This document shows positions 25,554 through 34,250 of a stretch of 64,000 nucleotides of DNA, in pieces. The notes beneath the pieces are model-generated. The model was not told the DNA's origin and ran no database searches. It saw only the letters and a list, made by a program, of their open reading frames with translations. A program made the translations under genes and the position numbers. The stretch comes from an uncultured Sphaerochaeta sp. (lineage in GTDB: Bacteria; Spirochaetota; Spirochaetia; Sphaerochaetales; Sphaerochaetaceae): positions 1,426,001 through 1,490,000 of the forward strand of contig NZ_OY781873.1 of NCBI RefSeq assembly GCF_963677075.1. The letters are read 5' to 3'. Each line of letters opens with the position of its first letter. Within the stretch, counting starts at the first letter, position 1.

Positions 25554-26741
25554 ATGCGCATCTCCGGAGTTGGTTGTTGTTTGATAGATTCGATATATGA
25601 GAATTGCTCATATAATGCCTCAAATTTCTCTCCCTATTGGAGCAAAACGAAAGGAGATGGTGGCTTAATTGAGGGAGGGTTGGTTTTTCGGGAGGATTTA
25701 GAAAAATTCGCTGGAGAGCAATATCACAAGATTCTAGATTCGATCACTCAAGGCAGAAAAGCTGATTTTATTAATGTAGGGGGACCTGCGATAATAGCAT
25801 TGGTCCATGCTTCACAGATTCTATTTGATGATGATGTGGAGATTAATTTCTATGGAGCATTAGGAAATGATGAATTTGCTGCAATCACAAAAGCAAAGGT
25901 TAAACCAACTAATGTAAATACTTCATTCAAAATTATTAAAGGTATTCCTACCTCTACTACCGATGTTTTTGCTGATTCTTCAAGAAGAAATGGAAAAGGA
26001 GAGCGTACTTTTGTAAATACAATAGGTGCTGCAGGTTATTTCAACTCTAACCATCTAACCGAATATTTTTATAAAAGTGATATTGTTCTTTTGGGTGGGA
26101 CTGCTTTAGTTCCTCAAATACATAACGATATAGATTCTATTTTAAAAAGGGCCAAAGAAACGGGTGCAATTACAGTAGTTGGAACTGTGTATGACTTTGC
26201 TAATGAGAAAATAAACCCAAATAAACCCTGGTCATTAGGAAAGAATCCGGCATATCCCTATATTGACCTTCTCATCACAGATGAGATTGAAGCACTGAGA
26301 TTGTCTGGGAGGCAAACTATAACTGAGGCAGCATCAGCACTTGGTTCGTATGGAGTGGGATCACTTATCATTACTCGTGGTGCACATGATATATTATTCT
26401 GGTCTAAGGGTAAGTTGTTTGGAGATCATGATTTGAAAAGTTTCCATGTCAATACGGAAATTGATGTACTAATGGAGGCAGATCCATTATTACGTAGAGA
26501 TACCACTGGATGTGGTGATAATTTTGTAGGAGGCGTACTGGTATCTCTTGCTCGCCAACTATCAGGTTCTGTTGATGATGATATACTAGACATTTTTGAT
26601 GTCTGCGCTTGGGGTGTGTCATCAGGAGGATTTGCTTGTACATACAATGGTGGAATGTATCATGAAAAAATGATAGGAGAAAAAGCTGCACTTATCGAGC
26701 CGTTGGTGCATACATATAAAGAGAACTACGGGGTGACATGA
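25554..26741 (+). CDS. Second PfkB-family carbohydrate kinase
   Basis: A 395-residue ribokinase-fold protein, longer than the first kinase of the cluster. It carries NVGGPAIIALVHAS as the first signature region and RRDTTGCGDNFVGGVL near residue 315 as the second, with the GCGD catalytic aspartate. An early insertion (residues 20-60) is unlike typical PfkB kinases. The substrate is unknown. The start at 25554 has GGAGG five bases upstream. The IS element lies directly before it, which may have separated it from its original promoter. Confidence 0.82.
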   Translation: MRISGVGCCLIDSIYENCSYNASNFSPYWSKTKGDGGLIEGGLVFREDLEKFAGEQYHKILDSITQGRKADFINVGGPAIIALVHASQILFDDDVEINFYGALGNDEFAAITKAKVKPTNVNTSFKIIKGIPTSTTDVFADSSRRNGKGERTFVNTIGAAGYFNSNHLTEYFYKSDIVLLGGTALVPQIHNDIDSILKRAKETGAITVVGTVYDFANEKINPNKPWSLGKNPAYPYIDLLITDEIEALRLSGRQTITEAASALGSYGVGSLIITRGAHDILFWSKGKLFGDHDLKSFHVNTEIDVLMEADPLLRRDTTGCGDNFVGGVLVSLARQLSGSVDDDILDIFDVCAWGVSSGGFACTYNGGMYHEKMIGEKAALIEPLVHTYKENYGVT

Positions 26742-26827
26742 TTCTTGGTTTGAAACAAAGTAACTTATAATAATTAGCTGCATTAAACTACCAAGTACGG
26801 AATAGAAGGATTTAAAAGGAAAGAGTC

Positions 26828-28282
26828 ATGATAAATGCAAAAGACATATTGCAGACTGAATCGCAATTCGTGGAAATTGGGAGACATGCGATCGGTATTG
26901 ATATTGGAACTTCAACAATATGCTTTACAATATTCGATATTGATACATTATCCGTTATTTCTATGAGAAATACAGATAATACATCATCCATCAACCATAG
27001 TGATCCCAGAGCACATGAGCAAAATCCGAGTAAGATCTGGGAAATCATAGAGAATCTATTTCTACAATCCAAAGAAGAGCTTTCACTTGTAAGGATTATT
27101 GCAATTACAGGGCAAATGCATGGTGCTATTCTGCTTGATGATGATAATATTCCTGTTTCAAATTTACTGACATGGAGGGATGCGCGGTATTCAGTTGGTC
27201 AAGCCAGCAAGGATTTTGGAAAAATGAATGGATGCACTTTACACGTGGGGTATGGTGCAAATTCTATAAGTAGGATGCCTAGGACTCAAGGAGGAGACTC
27301 TCCTGGTCGGAAAATATGCTCTATAGAATCCTTTATAATGGGTAAATTGTGTGGAAATTTTTGTGTCGATGAATCATTGGCAGCAAGCTTCGGATGTTTT
27401 GATATTGTGAATAAATGTTGGAATGAAGAACAACTGGAAGAGATGGGCATTAACCGTTCACTCTTTGGTTATGTTTTTCCGTCTTGTGTTCCAGTCGCCA
27501 AGATCTTACCAGCGAATAGCAAACGATATGGATTATCCTTAGATGCAACAGTATTTGCCCCAATTGGGGATAATCAAGCAAGTGTGATAGGAGCTACCGG
27601 GTTTTTGAATACTGGTGTAGTGAATATTGGCACCAGTGGACAACTCTCTGTTCCCTGTTCATCAATGCTATACAGTAAATCCATCGAAGTACGTCCGCTT
27701 CTAGAGACTGGATTTTTGCAAGTCTACTCCAGTCTATGTGGAGGCTGGTCTTATGCATACCTAAAGGATTTCTGCAAAGACCTGCTCGCGAAGTTCGGAT
27801 TCTCGCTTTCTGATGGGCAGGTCTATGCTGTCCTAGACTCTCTAGCAGTTGATTCTTTTGAAAGTGAAGGGCTTGTTGTTGATACCAGATTTCTTGGAAC
27901 TCGAGAAGATTCCCTCTTGCGTGGTGAAATCTGTGAGATAGATACACAAAATCTGAATATTAGTAACCTGGCAGTGGGGTTCATTCAAGGGATTGTAAGG
28001 GAACTTCATCCACCTGCTATCAGACTGGATTCAATCTCGTTCATTGTTGCAAGTGGAAATAGTGTAAGGAAAAGTCCCATCATGAAACGAGCTATCGAAC
28101 AAGAGTTCGGTTGTGTCTGTATGGAACCTCCGTTTCTTGAAGAAGCGAGTGTTGGAGCAGTACTTGGCTGTTTGGCAAATATTGAGGGGAAGGAACGTAT
28201 ACAAGCATTTTACCAGAAACACTTTGAAAAAAATGAAACAACTGAGAATACAATGAGAACGGTTCTATATTCGAACTACTGA
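26828..28282 (+). CDS. FGGY-family carbohydrate kinase, sedoheptulokinase-like
   Basis: A 484-residue actin-fold sugar kinase. AIGIDIGTSTICFTIFDID is the first phosphate loop, AITGQMHGAILLDDD and NLLTWRDARYS follow, and GDNQASVIGATG and VNIGTSGQLS form the second half. QMHG is shared by xylulokinases and sedoheptulokinases; the TWRDAR segment is closer, by eye, to sedoheptulokinases. It would phosphorylate a ketose at its terminal hydroxyl. A purine-rich AAAGGAAAGAG precedes the ATG. It follows the second PfkB kinase gene after 86 bases. Confidence 0.82.
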   Translation: MINAKDILQTESQFVEIGRHAIGIDIGTSTICFTIFDIDTLSVISMRNTDNTSSINHSDPRAHEQNPSKIWEIIENLFLQSKEELSLVRIIAITGQMHGAILLDDDNIPVSNLLTWRDARYSVGQASKDFGKMNGCTLHVGYGANSISRMPRTQGGDSPGRKICSIESFIMGKLCGNFCVDESLAASFGCFDIVNKCWNEEQLEEMGINRSLFGYVFPSCVPVAKILPANSKRYGLSLDATVFAPIGDNQASVIGATGFLNTGVVNIGTSGQLSVPCSSMLYSKSIEVRPLLETGFLQVYSSLCGGWSYAYLKDFCKDLLAKFGFSLSDGQVYAVLDSLAVDSFESEGLVVDTRFLGTREDSLLRGEICEIDTQNLNISNLAVGFIQGIVRELHPPAIRLDSISFIVASGNSVRKSPIMKRAIEQEFGCVCMEPPFLEEASVGAVLGCLANIEGKERIQAFYQKHFEKNETTENTMRTVLYSNY

Positions 28283-28307
28283 ATACAATGATATATAAAA
28301 CAATGAA

Positions 28308-28343
28308 ATAAGGGTATGTTGGTTGCTCCAAACATACCCTTAT
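28308..28343. terminator. Bidirectional terminator between convergent genes
   Basis: ATAAGGGTATGTT and AACATACCCTTAT form a 13-bp stem around a ten-base loop. It separates the FGGY kinase gene from the convergent DOMON-like gene and can serve both. Confidence 0.8.
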
Positions 28344-28354
28344 GTGAATATGTG

Positions 28355-28885
28355 TTATTTCAGGAAATTGATGGTATGGCTGTCATAGATGACGTGTTTG
28401 CTTCTGAGATTATCCCTGTTTCCATATGCAACAATAAGACGGAGGTTCCTTCCTGAATCAAACTGTGAGACAGGTACCGTGAACTCAAGGGTGGTCTTAC
28501 CCCCTGTCTCCTTGATCTTGCTCTGTACAAGCATCTTTTCAGAAGAGGGACTATGACCATGGCCACGACCAGTCTCCTCACTGATGACTTGGCTGGTAAT
28601 TGCATCATAGCCTATGATGATATGAGCACCATGCATCCTATTGGACCCAAGGCCAACTGAAACCCATCCTGTAGTTGGTGCTTCGAGAATGAAGTGCAGA
28701 TTACGGGAATCCCGACTCTGGGCATACCCAAGGCGCATATCCTTGAGTTGTACAATCTCGGGGTATTCATTGTTTCCTAAAGACCCATCAACCACGGGAT
28801 TGGATGAAGAGGTTGGGAATATTTGAGCTGCCAGTGGCAGACTGAAGAGCAGAGATATGATGAGAACTATAGAGAGTTTTTTCAT
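28355..28885 (-). CDS. Secreted DOMON-like protein
   Basis: A 176-residue protein with a signal peptide (residues 1-19, ending PLAAQ). The mature part has a beta-sandwich pattern with TTGWVSVGLGSNRMHGAHIIIGYD, typical of DOMON domains, and a later GRGHGHSPSSE. DOMON domains bind haem or sugars and often work with membrane cytochromes. The start at 28885 has AAGGAG upstream. It overlaps the ferric-reductase-like membrane gene by four bases, so the two form an operon and probably one electron-transfer unit. Confidence 0.7.
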   Translation of the reverse strand: MKKLSIVLIISLLFSLPLAAQIFPTSSSNPVVDGSLGNNEYPEIVQLKDMRLGYAQSRDSRNLHFILEAPTTGWVSVGLGSNRMHGAHIIIGYDAITSQVISEETGRGHGHSPSSEKMLVQSKIKETGGKTTLEFTVPVSQFDSGRNLRLIVAYGNRDNLRSKHVIYDSHTINFLK

Positions 28886-29523
28886 GATTTTCTCCTTGGT
28901 TTCCGGCCAGAGAGCCGGTAGTTCGCATAAGAGATAAGGGAGAAAGCCATCCAAGCGACCAGGATGCCAATCCCCCATGGGTTATAGGTGAAAGAAGACG
29001 TGGAGGCGAGTAAGACATGGAACAAGACCACAAGTCCAGCTACCACCATCAGGTTGTGCATTGCACGGGCTTTCTGATGGGTGAGACCGGTTTTTTCAAA
29101 TGTGCTTGTTCTCAGTTGCGCAAATTTCTTCTGCTTGGTAAGCAAGGTGTTAGCAAAGAAGAGCAAGGCAGCGATCGTTCCTACAAAGAATAGAATTAGA
29201 GCAACCAAGCCGAAAAGGGCTTGTGAAGTGGAGAGGGTGAAACCGTTGGCGAGCTTGAGCAAGGCATGGATAAGAGCAAGGAGAATAATGAGTAGTGGAG
29301 AACTTCCATGCAATGAGCGAACCGATTTTGCTCCCAGCAGGGAGACCATCCAAGCTGGTTGTGAGGCAAGGTAGAACTGGTTGGAGACAAGTACGAAAGC
29401 GTAGACACCAAATATGATTGACACTGAATATGAGTCGGCAAGCGCACCTACAGAGTACAGATATAAAATTACAGGAATGAGAGGGGAGAGGAAAAATCCA
29501 AGATGGAATATGCTTCGTTTCAT
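28882..29523 (-). CDS. Ferric-reductase-like membrane protein
   Basis: A 213-residue protein with six hydrophobic helices and a basic tail (SGRKPRRKS). Histidines in the helices (SLHGSSPLLIILLALIHALL and KARAMHNLMVVAGLVVLFHVLL) are placed about 13-14 residues apart, as in haem-binding cytochrome b domains of ferric reductase type. No flavin or NAD domain is present. It is coupled to the secreted DOMON-like protein. Confidence 0.65.
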   Translation of the reverse strand: MKRSIFHLGFFLSPLIPVILYLYSVGALADSYSVSIIFGVYAFVLVSNQFYLASQPAWMVSLLGAKSVRSLHGSSPLLIILLALIHALLKLANGFTLSTSQALFGLVALILFFVGTIAALLFFANTLLTKQKKFAQLRTSTFEKTGLTHQKARAMHNLMVVAGLVVLFHVLLASTSSFTYNPWGIGILVAWMAFSLISYANYRLSGRKPRRKS

Positions 29524-29797
29524 TGGAACCTCCAGTACAGGTATAGCACCTATTGTTAGACTAACTTAACATTCAGATTATATTGTGGTCAATACATCGA
29601 CAGGTGGATCTGATGCAATTCTTTTGAATGATTCATTCTAGAGAGAAACGTTTACCCACTCTTTCCCGGTCGTGCATTCTGTTTTGAATCTATGTACTCA
29701 ATGCATTCCTGGTAAGGGGTATATACCTTGAGTAAAATGCTAGGATATAGGTACAGTATGTATAGTAACGCTGATCAAGTGGAATAGGAGATGCTCT

Positions 29798-30460
29798 ATG
29801 GATACAATTAAGACTACGTTCACTTCAGAACAAAAAGCATCACTCATTGATGTTCTTCATAAAAGATTTAAGGAAAACCTATCCAGACACAAAGACCTTG
29901 ATTGGATAGCTATCGAAAAGAGACTTATCCAAGACCCTGAGAAACTCTCTTCGCTCTTTGAGATGGATCGCACCGGTGGAGAGCCAGATGTAATCGGGTA
30001 CGATGAGAGCTCTGACGTATACCTATTCGTCGATTGCTCTGCTGAGAGTCCTGTAGGCCGAAGAAGTCTCTGTTATGACCAGGTAGCCCTTGAGAACCGA
30101 AAAAAGAATCCACCAACAGGTAGTGCAGGTTCTCTTGCAGCAGAAATGGGGATAGAGCTTCTCGACGAGGAACAGTACCGCAATCTCCAGAAGCTGGGTG
30201 TCTTCGATGTGAAATCTTCCAGTTGGATTCGTACTCCTGAATCAATGCGAAAACTTGGCGGAGCGCTCTTCGGGGATTGCCGGTATGATAGGGTGTTTTT
30301 CTACCACAATGGAGCTGATTCCTACTACGCATCCAGGGGATTCAGGGGTTTACTCAGGTGTATAGGGCAGCCATCTTGTAACAAAAGAAAAAGGCAAACC
30401 CTTTATAGTAAAAGGTTTGCCTTTCTGCCCAGAACAAGATTTGAACTTGCACAGTCTTAA
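29798..30460 (+). CDS. DUF4256-like protein with run-on C-terminus
   Basis: A 220-residue cytoplasmic protein. Residues 1-187 match the pattern of DUF4256 proteins as remembered, with LFEMDRTGGEPDVIGYD, FVDCSAESPVGRRSLCYD and ending FYHNGADSYYASRGFRGLLR. Family members normally stop a few residues after that. Here the frame continues about 33 more residues through the tRNA-Leu terminator and into the antisense of the tRNA itself. A small deletion or stop-codon loss near 30360 is likely; the tail is probably meaningless. The function of the family is unknown. Confidence 0.6.
   Translation: MDTIKTTFTSEQKASLIDVLHKRFKENLSRHKDLDWIAIEKRLIQDPEKLSSLFEMDRTGGEPDVIGYDESSDVYLFVDCSAESPVGRRSLCYDQVALENRKKNPPTGSAGSLAAEMGIELLDEEQYRNLQKLGVFDVKSSSWIRTPESMRKLGGALFGDCRYDRVFFYHNGADSYYASRGFRGLLRCIGQPSCNKRKRQTLYSKRFAFLPRTRFELAQS
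30390..30424 (-). terminator. Terminator of the tRNA-Leu gene
   Basis: On the minus strand AAAGGCAAACC and GGTTTGCCTTT form an 11-bp stem, followed by TTCTTTTG. It also lies within the run-on tail of the opposite frame. Confidence 0.8.
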
Positions 30461-30510
30461 CGACCGCTAGGACCTGAACCTAGTGCGTCTACCAATTCCG
30501 CCATCTGGGC
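30426..30510 (-). tRNA. tRNA-Leu (anticodon CAG)
   Basis: An 85-base gene with acceptor stem GCCCAGA/TCTGGGC, D-arm GGCGGAATTGGTAGACGC, and anticodon loop TTCAGGT giving CAG between CTAGG and CCTAG. It also has a long class II variable arm and a T-arm with TTCAAAT. The discriminator is A and CCA is not encoded. A promoter and a terminator flank it. Confidence 0.95.
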
Positions 30511-30518
30511 GCAGGGCA

Positions 30519-30548
30519 ACTATAGAATATTTGTTTGGATTGTGTCAA
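30519..30548 (-). promoter_or_regulatory. Promoter of tRNA-Leu
   Basis: On the minus strand TTGACA (30548-30543) is followed after 18 bases by TATAGT (30524-30519). The -35 box overlaps the stop codon of ispF. Confidence 0.7.
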
Positions 30549-31024
30549 CAAGGATTCTGGGAAATCAAGACAACCGCTTGGGCCATGACCGCTTCCGCTG
30601 TACCAAGCTCACCAAGAATTCCCTCGGCGGTCTTCGCCTTGACAGAAACCTGGCTGATTTCAAGGTGCATCGCGTTCGCCAGATTCTCCCTGATTGCATC
30701 AATATACTCACGAAGCTTAGGACGTTGGACAATGACCGTGGTATCGATGTTCTCGATGGAGTAGGGAGGAAGGTCTTCTTCCAGTACTCGTGATAACAAC
30801 TGTAGGCTGTCAGCATCCTTGAAAGCTGGATCAGTATCGGGGAAGTGTGATCCAATGTCCCCTTTCGCCAACGCTCCAAGGATTGCATCGATGATTGCAT
30901 GGACAAGGACGTCACCATCGCTGTGAGCAACCTCACCCCGTTCACTGGGAATGGTTATGCCACCAAGGATAAATTTCCTTCCTTCTGCGAGGCGATGTAC
31001 ATCCCAACCTGTGCCAATCCTCAT
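30545..31024 (-). CDS. ispF: 2-C-methyl-D-erythritol 2,4-cyclodiphosphate synthase
   Basis: A 159-residue enzyme of the non-mevalonate isoprenoid pathway. It shows GWDVHRL (zinc Asp and His), GGITIP, AHSDGDVLVHAIIDA and GDIGSHFPDTDPAFKDADS. It cyclises CDP-methylerythritol 2-phosphate. Full family length. It overlaps ispD by four bases (ATGA), so the two enzymes are made together. Confidence 0.96.
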   Translation of the reverse strand: MRIGTGWDVHRLAEGRKFILGGITIPSERGEVAHSDGDVLVHAIIDAILGALAKGDIGSHFPDTDPAFKDADSLQLLSRVLEEDLPPYSIENIDTTVIVQRPKLREYIDAIRENLANAMHLEISQVSVKAKTAEGILGELGTAEAVMAQAVVLISQNPC

Positions 31025-31833
31025 TGTGTTTGTTGCTCCCTCTGTACCTCATCCATGGCCTGGTGGAGTGCTTTTGCAGCTTGTGCGCTGCGTTTGCCTT
31101 CCTCAAGGTTTTGGAGGTACTCCTCAATCTGCTGTTCAGCATCAGGAATATCTTCTATATACGTAATCTTCCTGTTCTCCCGGGTGCCTTCACAGATGCC
31201 CACTGCCTGTCCATAGTCAGTGAAGATCTGTGTATCATCCACATAGGACGTGTTGCTGTCTTTTGCCGCTTGATGAGCATCCCAGATTTCTGGGTATTTA
31301 AAAATCTGTGGAGTCTGGACCCCAACAGCATGAGTACGGTCGATGTGATGAGTGATGACCCCATTGTCATCAATGATCTTCAGGGCATCAGTAGCAGGCA
31401 AGGCGGGAACTGCACCACGGAAGACCGTGGCCGTTGCAAGGGTCTTGATCACCAGGTCGGGGGTAAGGAAACAACGAGCTCCGTCATGGATTGCAACAAA
31501 GTCCACGGCCAAGGCCATGGAAGAGAGCATCTTCAAGGCGTTGTAAACCGATTTCTGTCGGCTCCTTCCTCCTGGAACGAGAATGATGGGGACCATATTC
31601 TGTTGGAGGAGATCCTCCAGGGCAACTGCACACTGGTCAGCCATTCCTTCTGGATGGGTTACCATAATAACCTGACACCCAGGTACTTCAAGAAATGGGG
31701 CAACAGAACGATAGAGCACCGTATGGCCATCGATGGAGAGATACTCCTTCTTGACACCCAGTTGCTTGTTCGCATTGAATCGATCGCTGCTACCGGCAGC
31801 GGTCACGATGACTGCATGTTGAGGAAAATTCAT
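31021..31833 (-). CDS. ispD: 2-C-methyl-D-erythritol 4-phosphate cytidylyltransferase
   Basis: A 270-residue nucleotidyltransferase with AVIVTAAGSSDRF (CTP-binding loop), FVAIHDGARCFL and GVQTPQIFKYPEI. It makes CDP-methylerythritol. The start at 31833 is four bases after the carD stop, with GGAG ten bases upstream. A C-terminal tail of about 35 residues (from YLQNLEEGKRS) is longer than in most IspD proteins. The operon order is carD, ispD, ispF. Confidence 0.94.
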   Translation of the reverse strand: MNFPQHAVIVTAAGSSDRFNANKQLGVKKEYLSIDGHTVLYRSVAPFLEVPGCQVIMVTHPEGMADQCAVALEDLLQQNMVPIILVPGGRSRQKSVYNALKMLSSMALAVDFVAIHDGARCFLTPDLVIKTLATATVFRGAVPALPATDALKIIDDNGVITHHIDRTHAVGVQTPQIFKYPEIWDAHQAAKDSNTSYVDDTQIFTDYGQAVGICEGTRENRKITYIEDIPDAEQQIEEYLQNLEEGKRSAQAAKALHQAMDEVQREQQTQ

Positions 31834-31837
31834 AGAA

Positions 31838-32341
31838 CTATTTCTCCAGTTTGGAGAATACAAGCATTTCAATCTCTTTTTTGTCCTTCTTCAAGGCAAA
31901 AGAGATCTCGTCGATCAACAAACGAAGTGCATTGTCATAGAGCTTTCGCTCTTGTACCGGCAGTTCCTTGATCTTGCTGCGATGATAGAGTGCTTGTACC
32001 ACCTTCGCAATGGATGTAATGGAACCCTGCTTGAGCAGATCCACATTCATCTGATAGCGGACCTTCCAATCTACCGGCATAGGTTCATACTTGCTGGAAA
32101 TGGATTCAATGGCCTGTTTCGCTTCTTTGTCTCCTACTATTGGTCTGATTCCCATTTCCTCGGATTTTTCCACAGGAATCATTACCGTCATATCGGAGAT
32201 ATCAAGGTAGATCACGTAATACATCGTAGCGACGCCTCTGAACATTCGTTCTTCAATACGCTTGATGACGCCTACGCCTTGGAGAGGATATACTACATGT
32301 TCTCCGATGGCAAATTGTTTTGTTTCCTGGGCTGAATTCAT
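31838..32341 (-). CDS. carD: CarD/CdnL-family transcription regulator
   Basis: A 167-residue protein. The N-terminal RNA-polymerase-interacting domain reads FAIGEHVVYPLQGVGVIKRIEE, followed by a helical DNA-binding C-terminal domain. CarD proteins bind the polymerase beta subunit and stabilise open promoter complexes. No clear ribosome-binding site is seen before the ATG. It heads the carD-ispD-ispF operon, an order found in several spirochaetes and firmicutes. The IS1202-like element sits just upstream. Confidence 0.92.
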   Translation of the reverse strand: MNSAQETKQFAIGEHVVYPLQGVGVIKRIEERMFRGVATMYYVIYLDISDMTVMIPVEKSEEMGIRPIVGDKEAKQAIESISSKYEPMPVDWKVRYQMNVDLLKQGSITSIAKVVQALYHRSKIKELPVQERKLYDNALRLLIDEISFALKKDKKEIEMLVFSKLEK

Positions 32342-32375
32342 AGCACAAGTATATCCTATTTTTCATGTTAGAACA

Positions 32376-32405
32376 AGAACACCCAAAAACAAACTCTTCC
32401 CTGTT
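32376..32405. repeat. Left copy of 30-bp direct repeat flanking the IS1202-like element
   Basis: The 30 bases from AGAACACCC to TTCCCTGTT recur exactly at 34245-34274. This fits a long target-site duplication. Confidence 0.85.
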
Positions 32406-34250
32406 CTCATTAGGAAGTGATATTGTCCTGAGGTAATGAAAGGGACTTTGTCACATTGAAGCAGGAAGGGGATTTCCTGCCTGCCTTTGTGGTATAGTCC
32501 ATACCTCAAGAAAACAAGAGGGATTGGTTCTTCTGTTTTAGACGACTAGTGAACCAATCCCCACCCAATTACAGGTGGTTACAGTATGGTATGGGATGCG
32601 CATGCAAGGCAAGTGGTACAGGAAGCGGTAGAAGGCAAGATCAACAGGTTCAGGGCCTCGGCGAGACTCAATGTATCGCTCAGGACCGTGCAGAGGAAAA
32701 TGAAGGAATACCGTGAACGGGGCGAGGAATGCTTCCATGGCAACAAGGGAAAGGCCCCGTCCAACAAGGTCGACCTGGATGCGATCATCGCGTTCATAGA
32801 GGAGCACGACCTCTCAGGATGCAACTTCACCTGGCCAGGCTCCTGGATGAATACCAGGGATCTCCATATCCTCTTCCTGCCTGCGCAAGAGGATGTTCAT
32901 CCTCTCGGTGAAGTGCAAGAAGAAGACACGCAAGAAACTGAAGAAGCTCCTCAGATGGATGCGGGAGCAGGATTCAGGAGCTGGACCGGCAGCGCGCCCA
33001 GGTGCTCTCGGCCCTTGAGGCGGAAGACCTGAGCGGGGTATGGGTCCACCCGACCAAGCCCAGGAGCAAGTACTTCGGGGAGCGCCTGGAGATGGATGCA
33101 TCCTCCTACGTCTGGATCAAGGGACTGGGGAAGTGCACCCTGCATGTCTGCATCGATGACGCCTCGGGGTTCCTGCTCGGCCTGTGGCTGGAGGCCGAGG
33201 AGACGCTGCACGGCTACTACAAGCTGATGGAGCAAGTACTTGGCACCTACGGCATCCCTCTCCATCCGGACCGACAGGCGCACGGTGTTCGTGTACAACA
33301 AGAAGGGTGAGGCGGACCCTGCCAAGGATACCATGACCCAGTTCGCCTATGCCTGCTCCCAGCTGGGCGTTGAGCTGCGGTGCAACTCGGACCCGGACTT
33401 CAAGCCGAAGGTGGAACGTGCAAACCAGACCCTGCAGGGCATGCTGCCCTTCCGTTTCACCATGGAGGGCATCCACAACCTGGAGCAGGCAAACGAGTAC
33501 CTGCAGCAGTCCTTCATGCCCTATTTCAACGAATTGTTCGGCTATGCCACCGATTATATGGAGGGTCGCTGGAGGAAGATCGACTCGGTGTTCGTGGAAT
33601 GCTCCAGTGAGAAGATTCGCACCATCCTGGCGGTGTTGTGCGAGCGCAGCGTGAACAAGGGCAGCTCCATCCAGATGGACAACAGGTTCTATGCACTGGT
33701 GGACCACACAGGCAGGCGCATTGCGCTTCCCTACCATGCGAAGGTCACCGTCGCCCGCCTGCTTGACGGGGCCCTGTATGCAACCAGGAAGGAACAATGC
33801 TATGCATTGCAACGAATACCAGACCGGTACGCATTCTCCCCCCAGGTGGACCCTGAGCAGGAAAAGCCGAGGAAGGCCAGGGCTCCCCGGCCCAAGATGC
33901 CTGACAGCCACCCCTGGAGCTTCAAGAGGCAGATGCAGTTCAAGCGCAGCGACGCACTGATGAAAAGCCTGGAACCCTGCTACAAGAGTCCCTACGAAAC
34001 CCAATACGCTTAGTATTCTCCCCAGGACAACGAGAACCCATGATTCCCAGCATCCCGCGATGGTGATGCCGGTTTCCCATGCCCAGGGACCAGTCCCCAA
34101 GGCATGAAAATGGGCAGGCATTACAAATCCTGCCCAAAACATTGGCCTTATTCTGCCTCACAATACTCATACCCCTGGAATTTTTCCAAGAATCCTGTCA
34201 TTTCACAATAACTTTCTCAGATGACATTTTCCCTTACGGTTGACAGAACA
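32400..34250 (+). mobile_element. IS1202-like (ISNCY) insertion element, degenerate
   Basis: About 1.85 kb of DNA visibly richer in GC than its surroundings, between 30-bp direct repeats. It carries one broken DDE transposase. The outer ends can be read as TGTTCT on both sides, with weak similarity further in. Long target duplications (27 bp reported for IS1202) are a hallmark of this group. Two stems lie in the leader: GCAGGAA/TTCCTGC near 32461 and an 11-bp GGGATTGGTTC/GAACCAATCCC pair near 32520-32560. Confidence 0.75.
32586..34013 (+). pseudogene. IS1202/ISNCY-type DDE transposase, multiple frameshifts
   Basis: The product is spread over several frames. 32586 onward gives an N-terminal helix-turn-helix (RASARLNVSLRTVQRKMKEY). 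Another frame near 32840-32980 gives a basic stretch ending MREQDS. A third frame (to about 33260) gives KYFGERLEMDASSYVWIKG and TLHVCIDDASGFLLGLW with the DDE aspartates. A fourth from about 33250 gives RTDRRTVFVYNKKGE, KVERANQTLQGML and the C-terminus. At least three frameshifts separate them, so the enzyme is very likely inactive. Confidence 0.85.

Noticed and set aside
31024-31971. Long plus-strand open frame opposite ispD
   Set aside because: It is the antisense of a well-supported enzyme gene, has no ribosome site and no recognisable protein features.
33002-34013. Intact transposase encoded by the last two frames only
   Set aside because: The DDE core is divided between two frames near 33250 and the DNA-binding part lies in yet another frame, so no complete enzyme can be made without several frame changes.
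33117-34142. 341-residue minus-strand frame across the IS element
   Set aside because: It is a shadow of the GC-rich transposase remnant; composition is low-complexity and no family is apparent.
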